In this document: positions 1 to 8,913 of the stretch, one piece after another
How positions within the stretch are numbered: position 1 is the stretch's first letter
Layout of the letters: the number at the start of each line of letters is the position of its first letter
NCBI GenBank assembly: GCA_022841795.1
Contig: JALHQU010000012.1
Location: 1 to 64,000, forward strand
DNA length: 64,000 nt
Reading direction: 5' to 3'
From: Fimbriiglobus sp.
GTDB taxonomy: Bacteria > Planctomycetota > Planctomycetia > Gemmatales > Gemmataceae
Program-made: the position numbers and the translations under genes
Notes under the pieces: model-generated
What the model was told of the DNA's origin: nothing
Database searches by the model: none
What the model saw: the letters and a program-made list of their open reading frames with translations, nothing else

Positions 1-1272
1 CAGATGGTCATCGGGCTGGTGCTGCTCGGGTTCTACCACCAGATCCTGCTCGGGTTCGACCTGTTCCTGATCGCCTCGCTGTCGGTGATCGTGTTCGTCC
101 TCGGGCGGGGCGGCCCGCGGACGGCCATCGCCGAGTCGATGGCCAAGTACCGGGTGGCCGGGTGGATCGAGGAGCTGGCCCGGCACCCGGAGGCGTTCAA
201 GGTGAGCGGCGGGGCGAAGTTCGCCCGCGAGCGGGCGGACGCCCTGACCGCCGACTACCTGGCCGCCCGCAAGGGGCACTTCCGGGTGGTGTGGACGCAG
301 TTCACCTCGGCACTGCTGCTCCAGGCCGCCGCCAGCACCGCGTTGCTCGCCATCGGCGGGTGGCTGGTGATCCAGGAGAAACTCTCCCTCGGCCAGTTGG
401 TGGCGGCGGAGATCGTCGTCACCCTGGTGGTCAGCTCGTTCACCAAGCTGGCGAAGCAGATGGAGATCTATTTCGACCTGCTGGCGGCGACGGACAAGAT
501 CGGCTACCTGATCGACCTGCCGCTGGAGCGGGACACCGGCGCCCCGCACCCTACGAAGGGCGGCGGGGCAGACCTGCGGGTGCGGAACGTGGCGTTCGCC
601 TACACCCGCGAACACGGCAGCGTACTCACCGACTTCTCCCTGCACGTCGCCCCCGGCGAGCGGGTGGCCCTGGTCGGCACCCAGGGGGCGGGCAAGAGCA
701 CCCTGCTCGACCTACTGTTCGCCCTCCGCACCCCGGACCGCGGGTACGTCGAGCTGGACGGGCTGGACCTGCGGGACGTGCGGCTGGACAGCCTGCGGGA
801 CCAGGTGGCGATGGTGAAGGGGATCGAGGTGTTCGACGGCAGCCTGCTGGACAACGTGCTGATGGGCCGCGAGAAGTACGGGCTGGCCGAGGTGCGGGAC
901 GCGCTGGCCGCCGTGCGGCTGCTGGACGACGTGGCCGAGTTCCCCGACGGGCTGAACATGACCCTGGTGGCCGGCGGGTCGCCGCTGTCCGTCGGCCAGG
1001 CGCAGCGGCTGATGCTCGCCCGCGCCATCCTGGGCCGGCCGCGGCTGCTCGTCCTGGACGAGACGCTGGACGCCATGCCGCCGCTGTTGCGGGAGCAGGT
1101 GCTGCCGGACCTGTTCGACCGCCGCCACCCGTGGACGCTGATCGTGGTGACGCACAAGCCGGACGTGGCCAAGGCGTGCGACCGCTCGGTGACGCTCGAA
1201 CGGGCCGGCCGCGGCGGGCCGGTCGTCCCCCTCATTCCGACCGGAGTGAACCATGTCGAAGCCCGCCACTAA
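1..1272 (+). CDS. ABC exporter, fused membrane and ATPase domains (5' partial)
   Basis: C-terminal part of a type I ABC exporter half-transporter; the reading frame is open to the left edge, so the start and any N-terminal peptidase domain lie outside. Membrane helices occupy about the first 150 visible residues. The nucleotide-binding domain follows with Walker A GTQGAGKST, an ABC signature of the form LSVGQAQR and Walker B LLVLDET. The usual glutamate is present but the D-loop reads TLDAMP instead of SALD. The stop overlaps the next gene, an HlyD-type adaptor, by 20 bp, and a TolC-like gene comes after, so it most likely energises a type-I-secretion-like complex. The substrate is not identifiable here. 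Confidence 0.9.
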   Translation, partial: QMVIGLVLLGFYHQILLGFDLFLIASLSVIVFVLGRGGPRTAIAESMAKYRVAGWIEELARHPEAFKVSGGAKFARERADALTADYLAARKGHFRVVWTQFTSALLLQAAASTALLAIGGWLVIQEKLSLGQLVAAEIVVTLVVSSFTKLAKQMEIYFDLLAATDKIGYLIDLPLERDTGAPHPTKGGGADLRVRNVAFAYTREHGSVLTDFSLHVAPGERVALVGTQGAGKSTLLDLLFALRTPDRGYVELDGLDLRDVRLDSLRDQVAMVKGIEVFDGSLLDNVLMGREKYGLAEVRDALAAVRLLDDVAEFPDGLNMTLVAGGSPLSVGQAQRLMLARAILGRPRLLVLDETLDAMPPLLREQVLPDLFDRRHPWTLIVVTHKPDVAKACDRSVTLERAGRGGPVVPLIPTGVNHVEARH

Positions 1273-2629
1273 CTCGCCGCCGCCGCTGGCGTCGATGGCC
1301 CTGGTCCGCACCCCGCGGGCGGCGGTGCGGCTGACCCTCATCCTGCTGCTCGGGCTGGCCGCCCTGCCGGTGCTGCTGGCACGGGTGCCGTGGACGCAGA
1401 CGGTTCACGGCGGCGGGCGGGCGATCGCGTTCGACCCGGTGCAGCGGCCGCAGTTCCTGGTGTCCCCGATCGAGGGGCGGGTGATGAAGTGGCACGTGGT
1501 GGAGGGGCAGCGGGTGAAGGCCGGCGACCCGATCGTGGACATGGTGGACAACGACCCGGAGCGGCTGAAGCGGCTGGAGGACGAGGAGAAGGCCATCCAG
1601 GCGCGGCTGCTGGCGGCCGAGGGGCGGGTGGCGGCCATCGAGGGGCAGATCGGCTTCCTGGAGATCTCCCGCACCAGCGCGAACAACATGGTGCAGACGG
1701 TGCTGCTGGATCAGAAGTACCGGCAGGAGGAGGCCGAGAGCGCCCTGGTGGAGGCGCAGGCCAGCCTGGACGCGGCCGAGCCGAACTACAAGCGGCAGCT
1801 CGACCTGTTCAAGAACCCGAAGGGCGGGCTGGCGTCCGAGCGGGATGTGGAGGTGGCGAAGCAGCAGTTGGATGGGGCGAAGGCGCGGGTGAAGCAGATT
1901 GAGGGGCGGGTGAAGCAGGCGAAGGCCAGCGTAACCGTCGCGACCGAAAATATCCGTAAAGTCGAGGCCGACAACGACGCGATGATTAAATCGCAGACCG
2001 CGCTGCTCAAGTCGGCCACGGCGGAGAAGGAGTCGGTCAAGCAGAGCCTGCTGCAAATGCAGTCGGCCATCGAGCGGCAGAAGCAGCAGTCGGTGAAGGC
2101 GCCGGCCGACGGGGTGGTGTGGCAACTGCTGGCGAACGCCGAGCAGGGCGGCATCCTGGTGCGGCCGGGCGAGCGGCTGGCCCGGCTGGTGCCGGACGTG
2201 AAACCGCGGGCGGAGTCGGCGACCGAGAAGGGCTACCCCGGCATCGTGGTCGAGCTGGGCATCGACGGGAACGACCTGCCGCTGGTGCGGGAGGGGGACA
2301 AGGTCCGCCTCCAGTTCGAGGGCTGGCCGGCGGTGCAGTTCGCCGGCTGGCCGTCGGTGGCGGTGGGCACGTTCGGCGGGCGGGTGTACCTGGTAGACCC
2401 GACGGCGAACGACACCGGGCGGTTCCGCATCCTGGTCGAGCCGGACCCGGACGCCACCCCGTGGCCGAACGAAGACTACCTGCGGCAGGGTGTCCGCGCC
2501 CAGGGGTGGGTGCTGCTCCAGGAGGTGTCCGCGGGATGGGAAATCTGGCGGCAGATCAACGGCTTCCCGCCCGCCCGCGAGCCGAAGGACCGCACCTCCG
2601 GCCGCCCGCTCGGGCCGATCGGGAAGTAG
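1253..2629 (+). CDS. HlyD-family periplasmic adaptor protein
   Basis: 458 residues. One N-terminal membrane helix (about 24-43) follows a short cytoplasmic tail; next comes a biotinyl-lipoyl-like half motif (VSPIEGRVMKWHVVEGQ, near 68-85), a long alanine/glutamine/lysine-rich coiled coil (about 100-285), the second lipoyl half (VKAPADGVVWQLL) and a beta-barrel region. That order is typical of the membrane fusion proteins that bridge an inner-membrane exporter and an outer-membrane channel. The ATG lies inside the end of the ABC gene (20-bp overlap), pointing to translational coupling. The C-terminal part (IDGNDLPLVREGDKVRLQFEG) matches the usual adaptor barrel. Confidence 0.9.
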   Translation: MSKPATNSPPPLASMALVRTPRAAVRLTLILLLGLAALPVLLARVPWTQTVHGGGRAIAFDPVQRPQFLVSPIEGRVMKWHVVEGQRVKAGDPIVDMVDNDPERLKRLEDEEKAIQARLLAAEGRVAAIEGQIGFLEISRTSANNMVQTVLLDQKYRQEEAESALVEAQASLDAAEPNYKRQLDLFKNPKGGLASERDVEVAKQQLDGAKARVKQIEGRVKQAKASVTVATENIRKVEADNDAMIKSQTALLKSATAEKESVKQSLLQMQSAIERQKQQSVKAPADGVVWQLLANAEQGGILVRPGERLARLVPDVKPRAESATEKGYPGIVVELGIDGNDLPLVREGDKVRLQFEGWPAVQFAGWPSVAVGTFGGRVYLVDPTANDTGRFRILVEPDPDATPWPNEDYLRQGVRAQGWVLLQEVSAGWEIWRQINGFPPAREPKDRTSGRPLGPIGK

Positions 2630-4200
2630 GTGCCGCGAGCCGAGCGGCACCCGTCGTATTGCTCCTGGTCGCCCTCGCCGGCTGCACCTCCACCACCCGC
2701 CCGGATAACGGCATCGTCGGCGGGCTGCCGGCGGTGCCGGTGTTCGTGCCGCCACCAGCGCAGGCCGCCCTGCCCGCCGTCCCGACATCTTCGCCTGAGG
2801 CGAAGCCGAACGAGAAGCCGACCGGCCCGCTCACCCTCGACCGCGTGCTGAGCAGCGTGGACACCCACTTCCCGCTGCTGTTGGCCGTGCAGCAGGAGCG
2901 GGTCATCGCCGACGGGCAGGCGCTCACCGCCGAGGGGCAGTTCGACACCACCCTCCGCTCCCGCGGGTTCCAGCAGGCCGGCACGTTCCCGAGTTCGCGG
3001 TTCGACATCGGGGTGGAACAGCCGACCGCCATCAACGGCATCAACCTGTTCAGCGGGTACCGGGTCGGCGTCGGCGACTTCCCGGTGTACTACGGCGACC
3101 GGCAGACGGCCGACGGCGGCGAACTGCGGGCGGGCGTGTCCGTGCCGCTGCTGCGGGACGCCGCCATCGACCGCCGGCGGGCGGCGGCGCGGCAGGCGGC
3201 CATCGCCCGGTCGCTCGCCGAACCGCAGGTGCAGCGGGCGCGGATCGACCACTTCCTGGCCGCCGCCCGGTCGTACTGGACGTGGGTGGCCGCGGCCGAG
3301 CAGGTGGTGGTCGCCCAGGACCTGCTCCGCATCGCCACCGTGCGGCAGGAGGGGTTGGAGGAGTTGACACGGGCCGGCCAGGGTCAGGAGTTCGTCGAGA
3401 TCGACAACCGCCGGCTGGTGGCCGAGCGGAAGGGGGCGGTGGCAACCGCCGAGCGGGCGTACCAGGCGGCGGCCCTCGACCTGTCGCAGTACCTGCGGGA
3501 CACGAACGGCGACCCGCAGGTGCCCCCACCAGAGTCCGCTCCGACGTTCCAGACCGAGCGGACGGACGACGTGCCGTCGGCGGCCGAACTGCCCGCCCTG
3601 GTCGAAACCGCCGGCGGGCTGCGGCCCGAACTGCTCCGCCTCGCGCTTCAAAAGGAGCGGCTGGCGGTGGACATCAAGCTGGCCGAGAACCAGACGCTGC
3701 CGGGGCTGAACTTGACCCTGGCCGGCGCACAAGACGTGGGCAACGGCAAGCGGACCACCGGCTCGTCGGCGCTCGACCGCTCGAACCTGGAAGCCGGGGT
3801 GCAGTTGGAGGTGCCGCTGCAACGCCGCGACCCGCAGGGGCGGCTGCTCACCGCCCGCGGGCAGATGTCGCAGCTGGTGTTCCAGGAGGAGTTCGCCCGC
3901 AACCGCATCCAGATCGAGATCCAGGACGCGCTGTCCAACCTGGACCGCGTGCGGGTCCGCATCGAGCAGGCACGGGAGGAGCAGCAGGTGGCCGAGCGGG
4001 TGGTGGACCTGGAGCGGACCCGGCAGAAGAAGGGCGGCACCGACCTGCTGGTGCTCAACCTGCGGGAACTCCAGGCGGCGACCGCCCGCGCGCGGGTGGT
4101 GGACGCGGTGGCCGAGTTCCGGCGGGCGCGGGCGGCGCTGCGGGCGGCGCTCGGCCAGGACGCCCAGCCGGTGCCGGCCCCGAACTCCCGCCGGTCGTGA
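2536..4200 (+). CDS. TolC-like outer-membrane efflux lipoprotein (start uncertain)
   Basis: Outer-membrane-efflux-protein family. The mature part begins after a lipobox LVALAGC (codons near 2665-2685) and shows the long amphipathic helices and duplicated layout of TolC proteins; it is the third component of the ABC/HlyD set. The start is unclear. The only ATG in frame near the lipobox is at 2536, inside the adaptor gene, and would give an unusually long n-region of about 37 residues. TTG at 2659 would leave only eight residues before the lipid cysteine. The sequence between the adaptor stop and the lipobox is a small palindrome (2630-2650) that also occurs elsewhere, so the original start may have been altered. 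Confidence 0.85.
   Translation: MGNLAADQRLPARPRAEGPHLRPPARADREVGAASRAAPVVLLLVALAGCTSTTRPDNGIVGGLPAVPVFVPPPAQAALPAVPTSSPEAKPNEKPTGPLTLDRVLSSVDTHFPLLLAVQQERVIADGQALTAEGQFDTTLRSRGFQQAGTFPSSRFDIGVEQPTAINGINLFSGYRVGVGDFPVYYGDRQTADGGELRAGVSVPLLRDAAIDRRRAAARQAAIARSLAEPQVQRARIDHFLAAARSYWTWVAAAEQVVVAQDLLRIATVRQEGLEELTRAGQGQEFVEIDNRRLVAERKGAVATAERAYQAAALDLSQYLRDTNGDPQVPPPESAPTFQTERTDDVPSAAELPALVETAGGLRPELLRLALQKERLAVDIKLAENQTLPGLNLTLAGAQDVGNGKRTTGSSALDRSNLEAGVQLEVPLQRRDPQGRLLTARGQMSQLVFQEEFARNRIQIEIQDALSNLDRVRVRIEQAREEQQVAERVVDLERTRQKKGGTDLLVLNLRELQAATARARVVDAVAEFRRARAALRAALGQDAQPVPAPNSRRS
2630..2650. repeat. Palindrome at the HlyD/TolC junction
   Basis: GTGCCGC, seven spacer bases, GCGGCAC: a perfect 7-bp inverted repeat placed directly after the adaptor stop codon. 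The 16-base string TAGGTGCCGCGAGCCG, covering the stop, recurs at 7311-7326 directly after another stop. It occupies codons of the TolC-like gene just before the lipobox. Confidence 0.6.
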
Positions 4201-4242
4201 ACATTCCGCCCGCCGGCGGAACGGCTCGCCCCGCCGCCGTTC

Positions 4243-6879
4243 GTGACCTACGTTTGCCCGTCGGTCCGCCGGACCGCCCGACGGGGTGACCACTTGGACG
4301 GCGAGTGCCAGTTCTGCGGGGCGTCCACCACCGATTCGCCGGCGCACTGCCCGCGGTGCCGCCGCACGCGGAGCGGGCGGGTGGCGGCCGACACGTTCCG
4401 CCGGTCCGACCCGGCCGCTTCGGTCAACTTCCAGCTCAGCCTGCCGCCGCACCTGGCCGCCCTTCAGCAGTCGTCGAAGGACAACACGGAACACACCCTG
4501 CCCTCCCCCACGCCCGTCACCAAGCGGCCGCAGCCCGGCCTTAGGTCTAGCCCGTCCGGCCACGTGGACCTGTTCAACAAGCAGCCGGTGGATCGCGGGT
4601 ACGCGGCGTCCTGCCCCGGCGAGTTGTCGGCCGGCCTGCTGCCGCCGAACGCCATCGCCGGGTACCGGCTGGACGGGGTGATCGGGCACGGCGGCATGGG
4701 CACCGTGTACCTCGGCCGGCAGGTGTCGCTCGACCGCCCGGTGGCGGTGAAGGTGATGAGCAAGGAGTGGGCGAGCGACCCGGTGTTCGTCGCCCGGTTC
4801 GTGCGGGAGGCGTACGCGGCGGCGCAGTTGAACCACCCGAACGTGGTGCAGATCTACGACATCGGGGAGGTACACGGCGGGCGGTACTTCACCATGGAAT
4901 ACGTGAAGGGGCGGTCGCTGGCCGACCTGGTGAAGGCCCGCGGCAAGCTGGAGGTGGAGGCGGCGGTCGGGTACGTGTTGCAGGCGGCCCGCGGGCTGAA
5001 GCACGCCCACGACCGCGGCATCATCCACCGCGACATCAAGCCGGACAACCTGCTGCTGGACGAGTTCGGGGTGGTGAAGGTGGCCGACCTGGGGCTGGTG
5101 AAGACGCCCGACCTGACCGCCCACCAGGACTCGCTGATCGACGACAAGCGGTGCCAGGAGAGCGGGCTGCACACCCTGCCGCCGGACATGACCGGCGCGC
5201 GGATGGCCCTCGGCACCCCGGCGTACATGGCCCCGGAACAGTGCCGCGACGCCACCAGCGTGGACCACCGGGCGGACGTGTACAGCCTCGGCTGCACCCT
5301 GTACGCCCTGCTCACGGGCACCCAGCCGTTCCACGCGGCGAACACCATCGAGCTGATGAAGAAGCAGGCGTACGAGCCGCCGGTGCCGCCCGAGCAGCTG
5401 AACCCCCGCATCCCGGCCGACGTGTCCGGCATCGTGTGCCGGATGATGGCCAAGCTGCCGGCCGACCGCTACCGCAGCATGGGCGAGGTGGTCCGCACCC
5501 TGGAGCAGTGGCTGGGGGTGCAGTCGAACGGCAAGTTCCTGCCGCGGGAGGAGCAGATCGCCGAGATGGAGCGGGTGGTCGGCCGGTTCTACACCTCACC
5601 CGTCGCCGGCGCCCGCCACCGGGCGGTGAGCGGGTTCCTGTTCGGGTGCGCGGTGGCGGCGGTGCTCATGACCTTCTTCGGGCAGATGAGCTACACGTTC
5701 GGCCTGGCCGGGCTGATCCTGCACGCGGCGGTGGTCAACTTCACCCTCACCGGCTGGTCCGGGAAGACGTACCTGTACCGCCGGCTGCGGCGGTTCGCCG
5801 GCGGGCTGACGGTCGGCGACTGGCTGGTGGCGGCCGGGGCGGCCGGGCTGTTCGTCGCCTTCCTGTGGATGTCCGGGCTGTTGGCGGTGTGGGTCGGGTG
5901 CGGGCTGATCGGGGCGGCGGCCGGGGTGGTGCTGTGGGCCGGGTTCGACCAGCGGGTGGCGGCCGAGCGGTTCCCGGCGGTGGAGGAGGCGGACGGGCTG
6001 GCCCGGCGGATGCGGGCGCAGGGGGTGGCCGAGGCCGAGGCGAAATTGTTCTTCGCCAAGTACGCCGGCAAGCGGTGGGAGGAGTTCTTCGAGGCGGTGT
6101 TCGGGTTCGAGGCGAAGCTGGCGGTGCGGGCCGACCTCCGCGGGCGGGCGGTCGGCACCCGGCCGAAGTTCGCCGCCTGGCGGGAGCCGCTGGTCGCCCT
6201 GTGCAACCACGTGGAGGCCGCCCGGCAGAAGGCCCGCGAGCGGGACATGCTGGAGAAGGCCGAGTTCCAGCGGCTGCTCGCCGCCGGCACCCCGCGGGCG
6301 GCGGCGCGGGATCAGGCGGCGGCCACCGCCGCCGCGCTGGTCGAGCAGGCCAGCGTCATCCGCGAGTCCACCGACCTGAACCGGCCGGACGCCCCGTCCC
6401 AGTCCGGGGTGATCGCCTTCCGCCCGCTGCTGCGGTCGAACGCCGTCGTGCCCGGCCTGACCGACCCGCCGACCGACCACCTGAGCGAGGTGGCCGACTG
6501 GCTGATCGGCAAGACGGTGCGGGGCATCCTGGCGGCCGTGCTGGTGGCCGCGTGCGGGCTGTGGGTGGTCCAGAACGGTCTGCTGCGGTGGGGCGGGCCA
6601 CCCGCCGACGGGATCACCCCGCTGGTGCTGCCCGGCGTACCGGCCGAGTGGACGGCGTGGTGCGACACCGCCAACGCCGGCTGGGGCGGGGTGCTGCTGC
6701 TGGCGTCGCTGTTCTACCGCGGCAAGCGGATGGCCGGCCTCACCCTGCTCGGGGCGGGGGTGACGGTGTTCGGGCACAAGCTGGGCATCCGCACCGTCGA
6801 GCCGGTGCGGGATTACCACGTCGCCATGTTCCTCGGCACCGTCCTCGCGCTGGTCGGCTACCGCCTCGGCCGGCGGTGA
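4243..6879 (+). CDS. Zinc-ribbon serine/threonine protein kinase with membrane domain
   Basis: 878 residues from the GTG at 4243; TTG at 4294, just before the zinc ribbon, is an alternative. Order: N-terminal zinc ribbon (CQFC...CPRC, about 22-39), variable linker, Hanks-type kinase (about 141-425), then a large membrane part. The glycine-rich loop is GHGGMG (148-153), the catalytic lysine is in VAVK (170), HRDIKPDN begins near 262, and the magnesium motif is DLG instead of DFG. The activation segment has an extra stretch of about 25 residues (290-322) before GTPAYMAPEQ. Hydrophobic helices lie near 463-503 and 526-567, with more at the C-terminus; a helical soluble stretch separates them. 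It follows the secretion genes by 42 bp, but a functional link is only suggested by position. Confidence 0.93.
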   Translation: MTYVCPSVRRTARRGDHLDGECQFCGASTTDSPAHCPRCRRTRSGRVAADTFRRSDPAASVNFQLSLPPHLAALQQSSKDNTEHTLPSPTPVTKRPQPGLRSSPSGHVDLFNKQPVDRGYAASCPGELSAGLLPPNAIAGYRLDGVIGHGGMGTVYLGRQVSLDRPVAVKVMSKEWASDPVFVARFVREAYAAAQLNHPNVVQIYDIGEVHGGRYFTMEYVKGRSLADLVKARGKLEVEAAVGYVLQAARGLKHAHDRGIIHRDIKPDNLLLDEFGVVKVADLGLVKTPDLTAHQDSLIDDKRCQESGLHTLPPDMTGARMALGTPAYMAPEQCRDATSVDHRADVYSLGCTLYALLTGTQPFHAANTIELMKKQAYEPPVPPEQLNPRIPADVSGIVCRMMAKLPADRYRSMGEVVRTLEQWLGVQSNGKFLPREEQIAEMERVVGRFYTSPVAGARHRAVSGFLFGCAVAAVLMTFFGQMSYTFGLAGLILHAAVVNFTLTGWSGKTYLYRRLRRFAGGLTVGDWLVAAGAAGLFVAFLWMSGLLAVWVGCGLIGAAAGVVLWAGFDQRVAAERFPAVEEADGLARRMRAQGVAEAEAKLFFAKYAGKRWEEFFEAVFGFEAKLAVRADLRGRAVGTRPKFAAWREPLVALCNHVEAARQKARERDMLEKAEFQRLLAAGTPRAAARDQAAATAAALVEQASVIRESTDLNRPDAPSQSGVIAFRPLLRSNAVVPGLTDPPTDHLSEVADWLIGKTVRGILAAVLVAACGLWVVQNGLLRWGGPPADGITPLVLPGVPAEWTAWCDTANAGWGGVLLLASLFYRGKRMAGLTLLGAGVTVFGHKLGIRTVEPVRDYHVAMFLGTVLALVGYRLGRR

Positions 6880-6962
6880 GCCGGCCCGTTTTCCGCCACT
6901 TTCCCTCCGACCTCACGCCCCAGACTGGTACGATGACGCCGAGTTGCCGGCGAGGGGCGGTC

Positions 6963-7313
6963 GTGGCGAAATGTGACGAAGGGTATGCGTGCGACGTGTG
7001 CGGGCGGGACGTGGAGGCGATCACCGAGTCCGACCTGTACCTGCGGTATGTGCTCGGTGAGGTGCCGCTCGACCTACTGCACCTACACCCCGAACGCCAC
7101 CTCCGGTGCAACCCGGCAGTCGCGCAGTACATCACGGATGAGCGGTTCGACCCGGTGGTGTGCCCCGGCCCGTTCGACAAGCGGGCGATGGACGCCGGGT
7201 TCGTGCGGGCGGAGGAGGCCCGCATCACCCGCGGCTGGCGGCGGCTGGCCGCCGTCCCCACGCTGCGGCTGACCATCCCCGAGTACCCGCTGGCGGTCAC
7301 GCCGGACGAGTAG
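6963..7313 (+). CDS. Small conserved planctomycete protein with CxxC motif
   Basis: 116 residues from the GTG at 6963, preceded by a purine-rich GGGGCGG; an ATG at 6933 in the same frame would add ten residues. The N-terminus has YACDVCGRDVEAITESDLYL, a single CxxC pair plus a further cysteine near the HLRCNP motif, so a bound metal is possible but the ligand set looks incomplete. I recognise this type of small protein from other planctomycetes but know no function. Codon use matches its neighbours. Confidence 0.75.
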   Translation: MAKCDEGYACDVCGRDVEAITESDLYLRYVLGEVPLDLLHLHPERHLRCNPAVAQYITDERFDPVVCPGPFDKRAMDAGFVRAEEARITRGWRRLAAVPTLRLTIPEYPLAVTPDE

Positions 7314-7334
7314 GTGCCGCGAGCCGCCGGGTAA

Positions 7335-7390
7335 GTGGGGCAAGATTGCATCTTGCCGACTTCACATGGCAAGTTGGAAACTTGCCCCAC
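7335..7390. repeat. Compound inverted repeat with two inner palindromes
   Basis: Outer arms GTGGGGCAAG (7335-7344) and CTTGCCCCAC (7381-7390). Inside are two 19-base palindromes of related sequence: GGCAAGAT-TGC-ATCTTGCC (7339-7357) and GGCAAGTT-GGA-AACTTGCC (7369-7387). Both inner hairpins have 8-bp stems and three-base loops. It lies between two genes on the plus strand. Confidence 0.8.
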
Positions 7391-7439
7391 CGAAAGTGCC
7401 GCTCAGCCGCGGCTACCAATCCCAACCCCGAGGTGTCTC

Positions 7440-7982
7440 ATGGCCCGACTGCTGCTCTCGCTGGCCGCCGCGGTGTTCGCGTGCGGGTATTCCCTCGCCG
7501 ACGTGGAGTCCGGTCCGAAGGCCGGCGAGAAGGTGAGCGAGCTGAAGGTCCACGCCCTGTCCGGCACGAACGAGGGCAAGGACGTGGACTACGCCGCCGA
7601 CCGGAAGGACGAGCCGACGGTGTACCTGTTCGTGAACGCGGAGAAGTTCGGCCGCCCGGTCCACAGGTTCATCAAGACGCTGGACGAGAAGGTGACGGGG
7701 GTGTCGGACAAGGCGGTGGTGGTGGCCGTGTGGGTGGGCGGGGAGGCGGACAAGAACAAGGAGTACCTGCCGAAGATCAAGAAGTACTACGACCACACCG
7801 CGCTCACCGTGTTCGGCGGGGACGCGAACGGGCCGAACGGGTGGGCGGTGAACCAGTCCGCCCACCTGACGGCGGTGGTGGTACAGGCGGGCAAGGTGGT
7901 GAAGTCGTTCGCCTACGAGTCGGTGAACGACACGGACGTGACGGCGGTCGAGGCGGAGTTGAAGAAGGCGGTCGGGAAGTGA
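7440..7982 (+). CDS. Exported thioredoxin-fold-like protein without CxxC
   Basis: 180 residues starting at MARLLLSLAAAVFACGYSLA, a signal peptide that fixes the start. The mature part resembles redoxin-type proteins: an extended strand, YLFVNAEKFGRPVHRFIKTLDE where a thioredoxin active site would stand, and a strand ending HLTAVVVQAGKVVKSF that resembles the cis-proline region. No cysteine pair is present in the mature protein, so redox catalysis of the usual kind is unlikely. Annotation as a non-catalytic thioredoxin-like exported protein is an inference from the strand/helix pattern. Confidence 0.75.
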   Translation: MARLLLSLAAAVFACGYSLADVESGPKAGEKVSELKVHALSGTNEGKDVDYAADRKDEPTVYLFVNAEKFGRPVHRFIKTLDEKVTGVSDKAVVVAVWVGGEADKNKEYLPKIKKYYDHTALTVFGGDANGPNGWAVNQSAHLTAVVVQAGKVVKSFAYESVNDTDVTAVEAELKKAVGK

Positions 7983-7992
7983 TCGCCGAGCC

Positions 7993-8120
7993 GGCGAGCC
8001 GTGCCCCGTCAGGGGCCGGTTTCTGGGCGAACCGCGGGCGTCAGCCCGTCGGGTGTGATCCCACCCAGGCGGCTCACGCCGCCGGTTCACCAACCGGCCC
8101 CTGACGGGGCACGGCTCGCC
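7993..8120. repeat. 29-bp perfect inverted repeat enclosing a shared repeat unit
   Basis: Arms 7993-8021 and 8092-8120 are perfect reverse complements over 29 bp (core GCCGTGCCCCGTCAGGGGCC). The interior 8029-8057 is a 29-base unit identical to 44245-44273, itself part of a different inverted repeat there. It fills the space between two convergent genes. Confidence 0.9.
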
Positions 8121-8132
8121 ACACGACCCGGC

Positions 8133-8318
8133 TCACTCGTCCGGCTCGGCGCCGGGCACGTCGCCGTCTTCCTTCCCGCCGCGGGCGATCGCCTTGCCGG
8201 TGTCGATCCGCTCGCCGCGCTCTTCGGCCGGCTGCGTCTCCGGCGGGCGGGTGCCGGGCGGGTGTTTCGGATCAGCGGGCGGGTTCGGCTTCCCGTCCGT
8301 CGGCTGTTTCGGGGGCAT
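8133..8318 (-). CDS. Small proline-rich charged protein
   Basis: 61 residues, starting MPPKQPTDGKPNPPADPKHP, rich in proline, lysine, glutamate and aspartate and predicted disordered. The end carries GERIDTGKAIARGGKEDG, which looks like a conserved core. A GAGG sequence stands about seven bases before the ATG. No membrane segment or cysteine. It is shorter than most gene finders accept; the in-frame RBS and the composition support it. Function unknown. Confidence 0.55.
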   Translation of the reverse strand: MPPKQPTDGKPNPPADPKHPPGTRPPETQPAEERGERIDTGKAIARGGKEDGDVPGAEPDE

Positions 8319-8385
8319 GGGTCGGCCTCGTGGGTTGCGATCGCTACACTCACCGGGGCAAATCCGATGCCGCCCCGGAGCCGCG

Positions 8386-8913
8386 ATGGACCCGCTCTCG
8401 ACCAACCCGTTCGCCGTCCTCACCCTGATCGCCGCCCCGGCGGTGCTGACCAACGCTTCGGCGGTCATGTCGCTCAGCACGTCCAACAGGTTCGCCCGGG
8501 CGATCGACCGCGCCCGCACGGTGGCGAAGGAGTTCCAGACGAAGAGGGACGAGCCGGACGACCTGACCGCGTACCGCTTCCGCCAGCTCACCTACGCCAA
8601 CCGGCGGGCGCAACTGCTGGTGCGGGCGCTCACCGCCTTCTACCTGTCGCTCGGGGCGTTCGCCGCGTCCGCCATCATCTCGGTGGTCGGGGCGGGGACG
8701 GTGATGCTCGGGGCGAACGCGCTGGCGGTGGTGACGGAGCTGATCGCCCTGGCGGTCGGGGCGGTGGGCGTGGGCGGGCTGGTGGCCGGGTCGGTGGTGC
8801 TGGTGTACGAGACGCGGTTCACCCTCTCCACCATCCGCGAGGAGGCGGAGATGATCGCGACCGAACTGCGGGTCGGCCTACCGACCGGGAAGGCGGCCGA
8901 GCCGAAGGGGTGA
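8386..8913 (+). CDS. DUF2721-family membrane protein
   Basis: 175 residues. The N-terminal helix is followed by MSLSTSNRFARAIDRAR, which matches the LSTSNRxxRxxDRxR signature of DUF2721 proteins, then RRAQLLVRALTAFYLSLGAFAASAI and a third helix around 110-145. Three membrane spans, no known activity. The ATG at 8386 follows GGAGCCGCG. It reads toward a response regulator gene on the other strand, with a shared palindrome between the stops. Confidence 0.75.
   Translation: MDPLSTNPFAVLTLIAAPAVLTNASAVMSLSTSNRFARAIDRARTVAKEFQTKRDEPDDLTAYRFRQLTYANRRAQLLVRALTAFYLSLGAFAASAIISVVGAGTVMLGANALAVVTELIALAVGAVGVGGLVAGSVVLVYETRFTLSTIREEAEMIATELRVGLPTGKAAEPKG

Noticed and set aside
2476-5334. 952-codon open frame on the minus strand across the TolC-like and kinase genes
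   Set aside because: Its product is rich in histidine, arginine, glutamine and valine without domains, as expected opposite GC-rich codons; the plus-strand genes there have clear family motifs.
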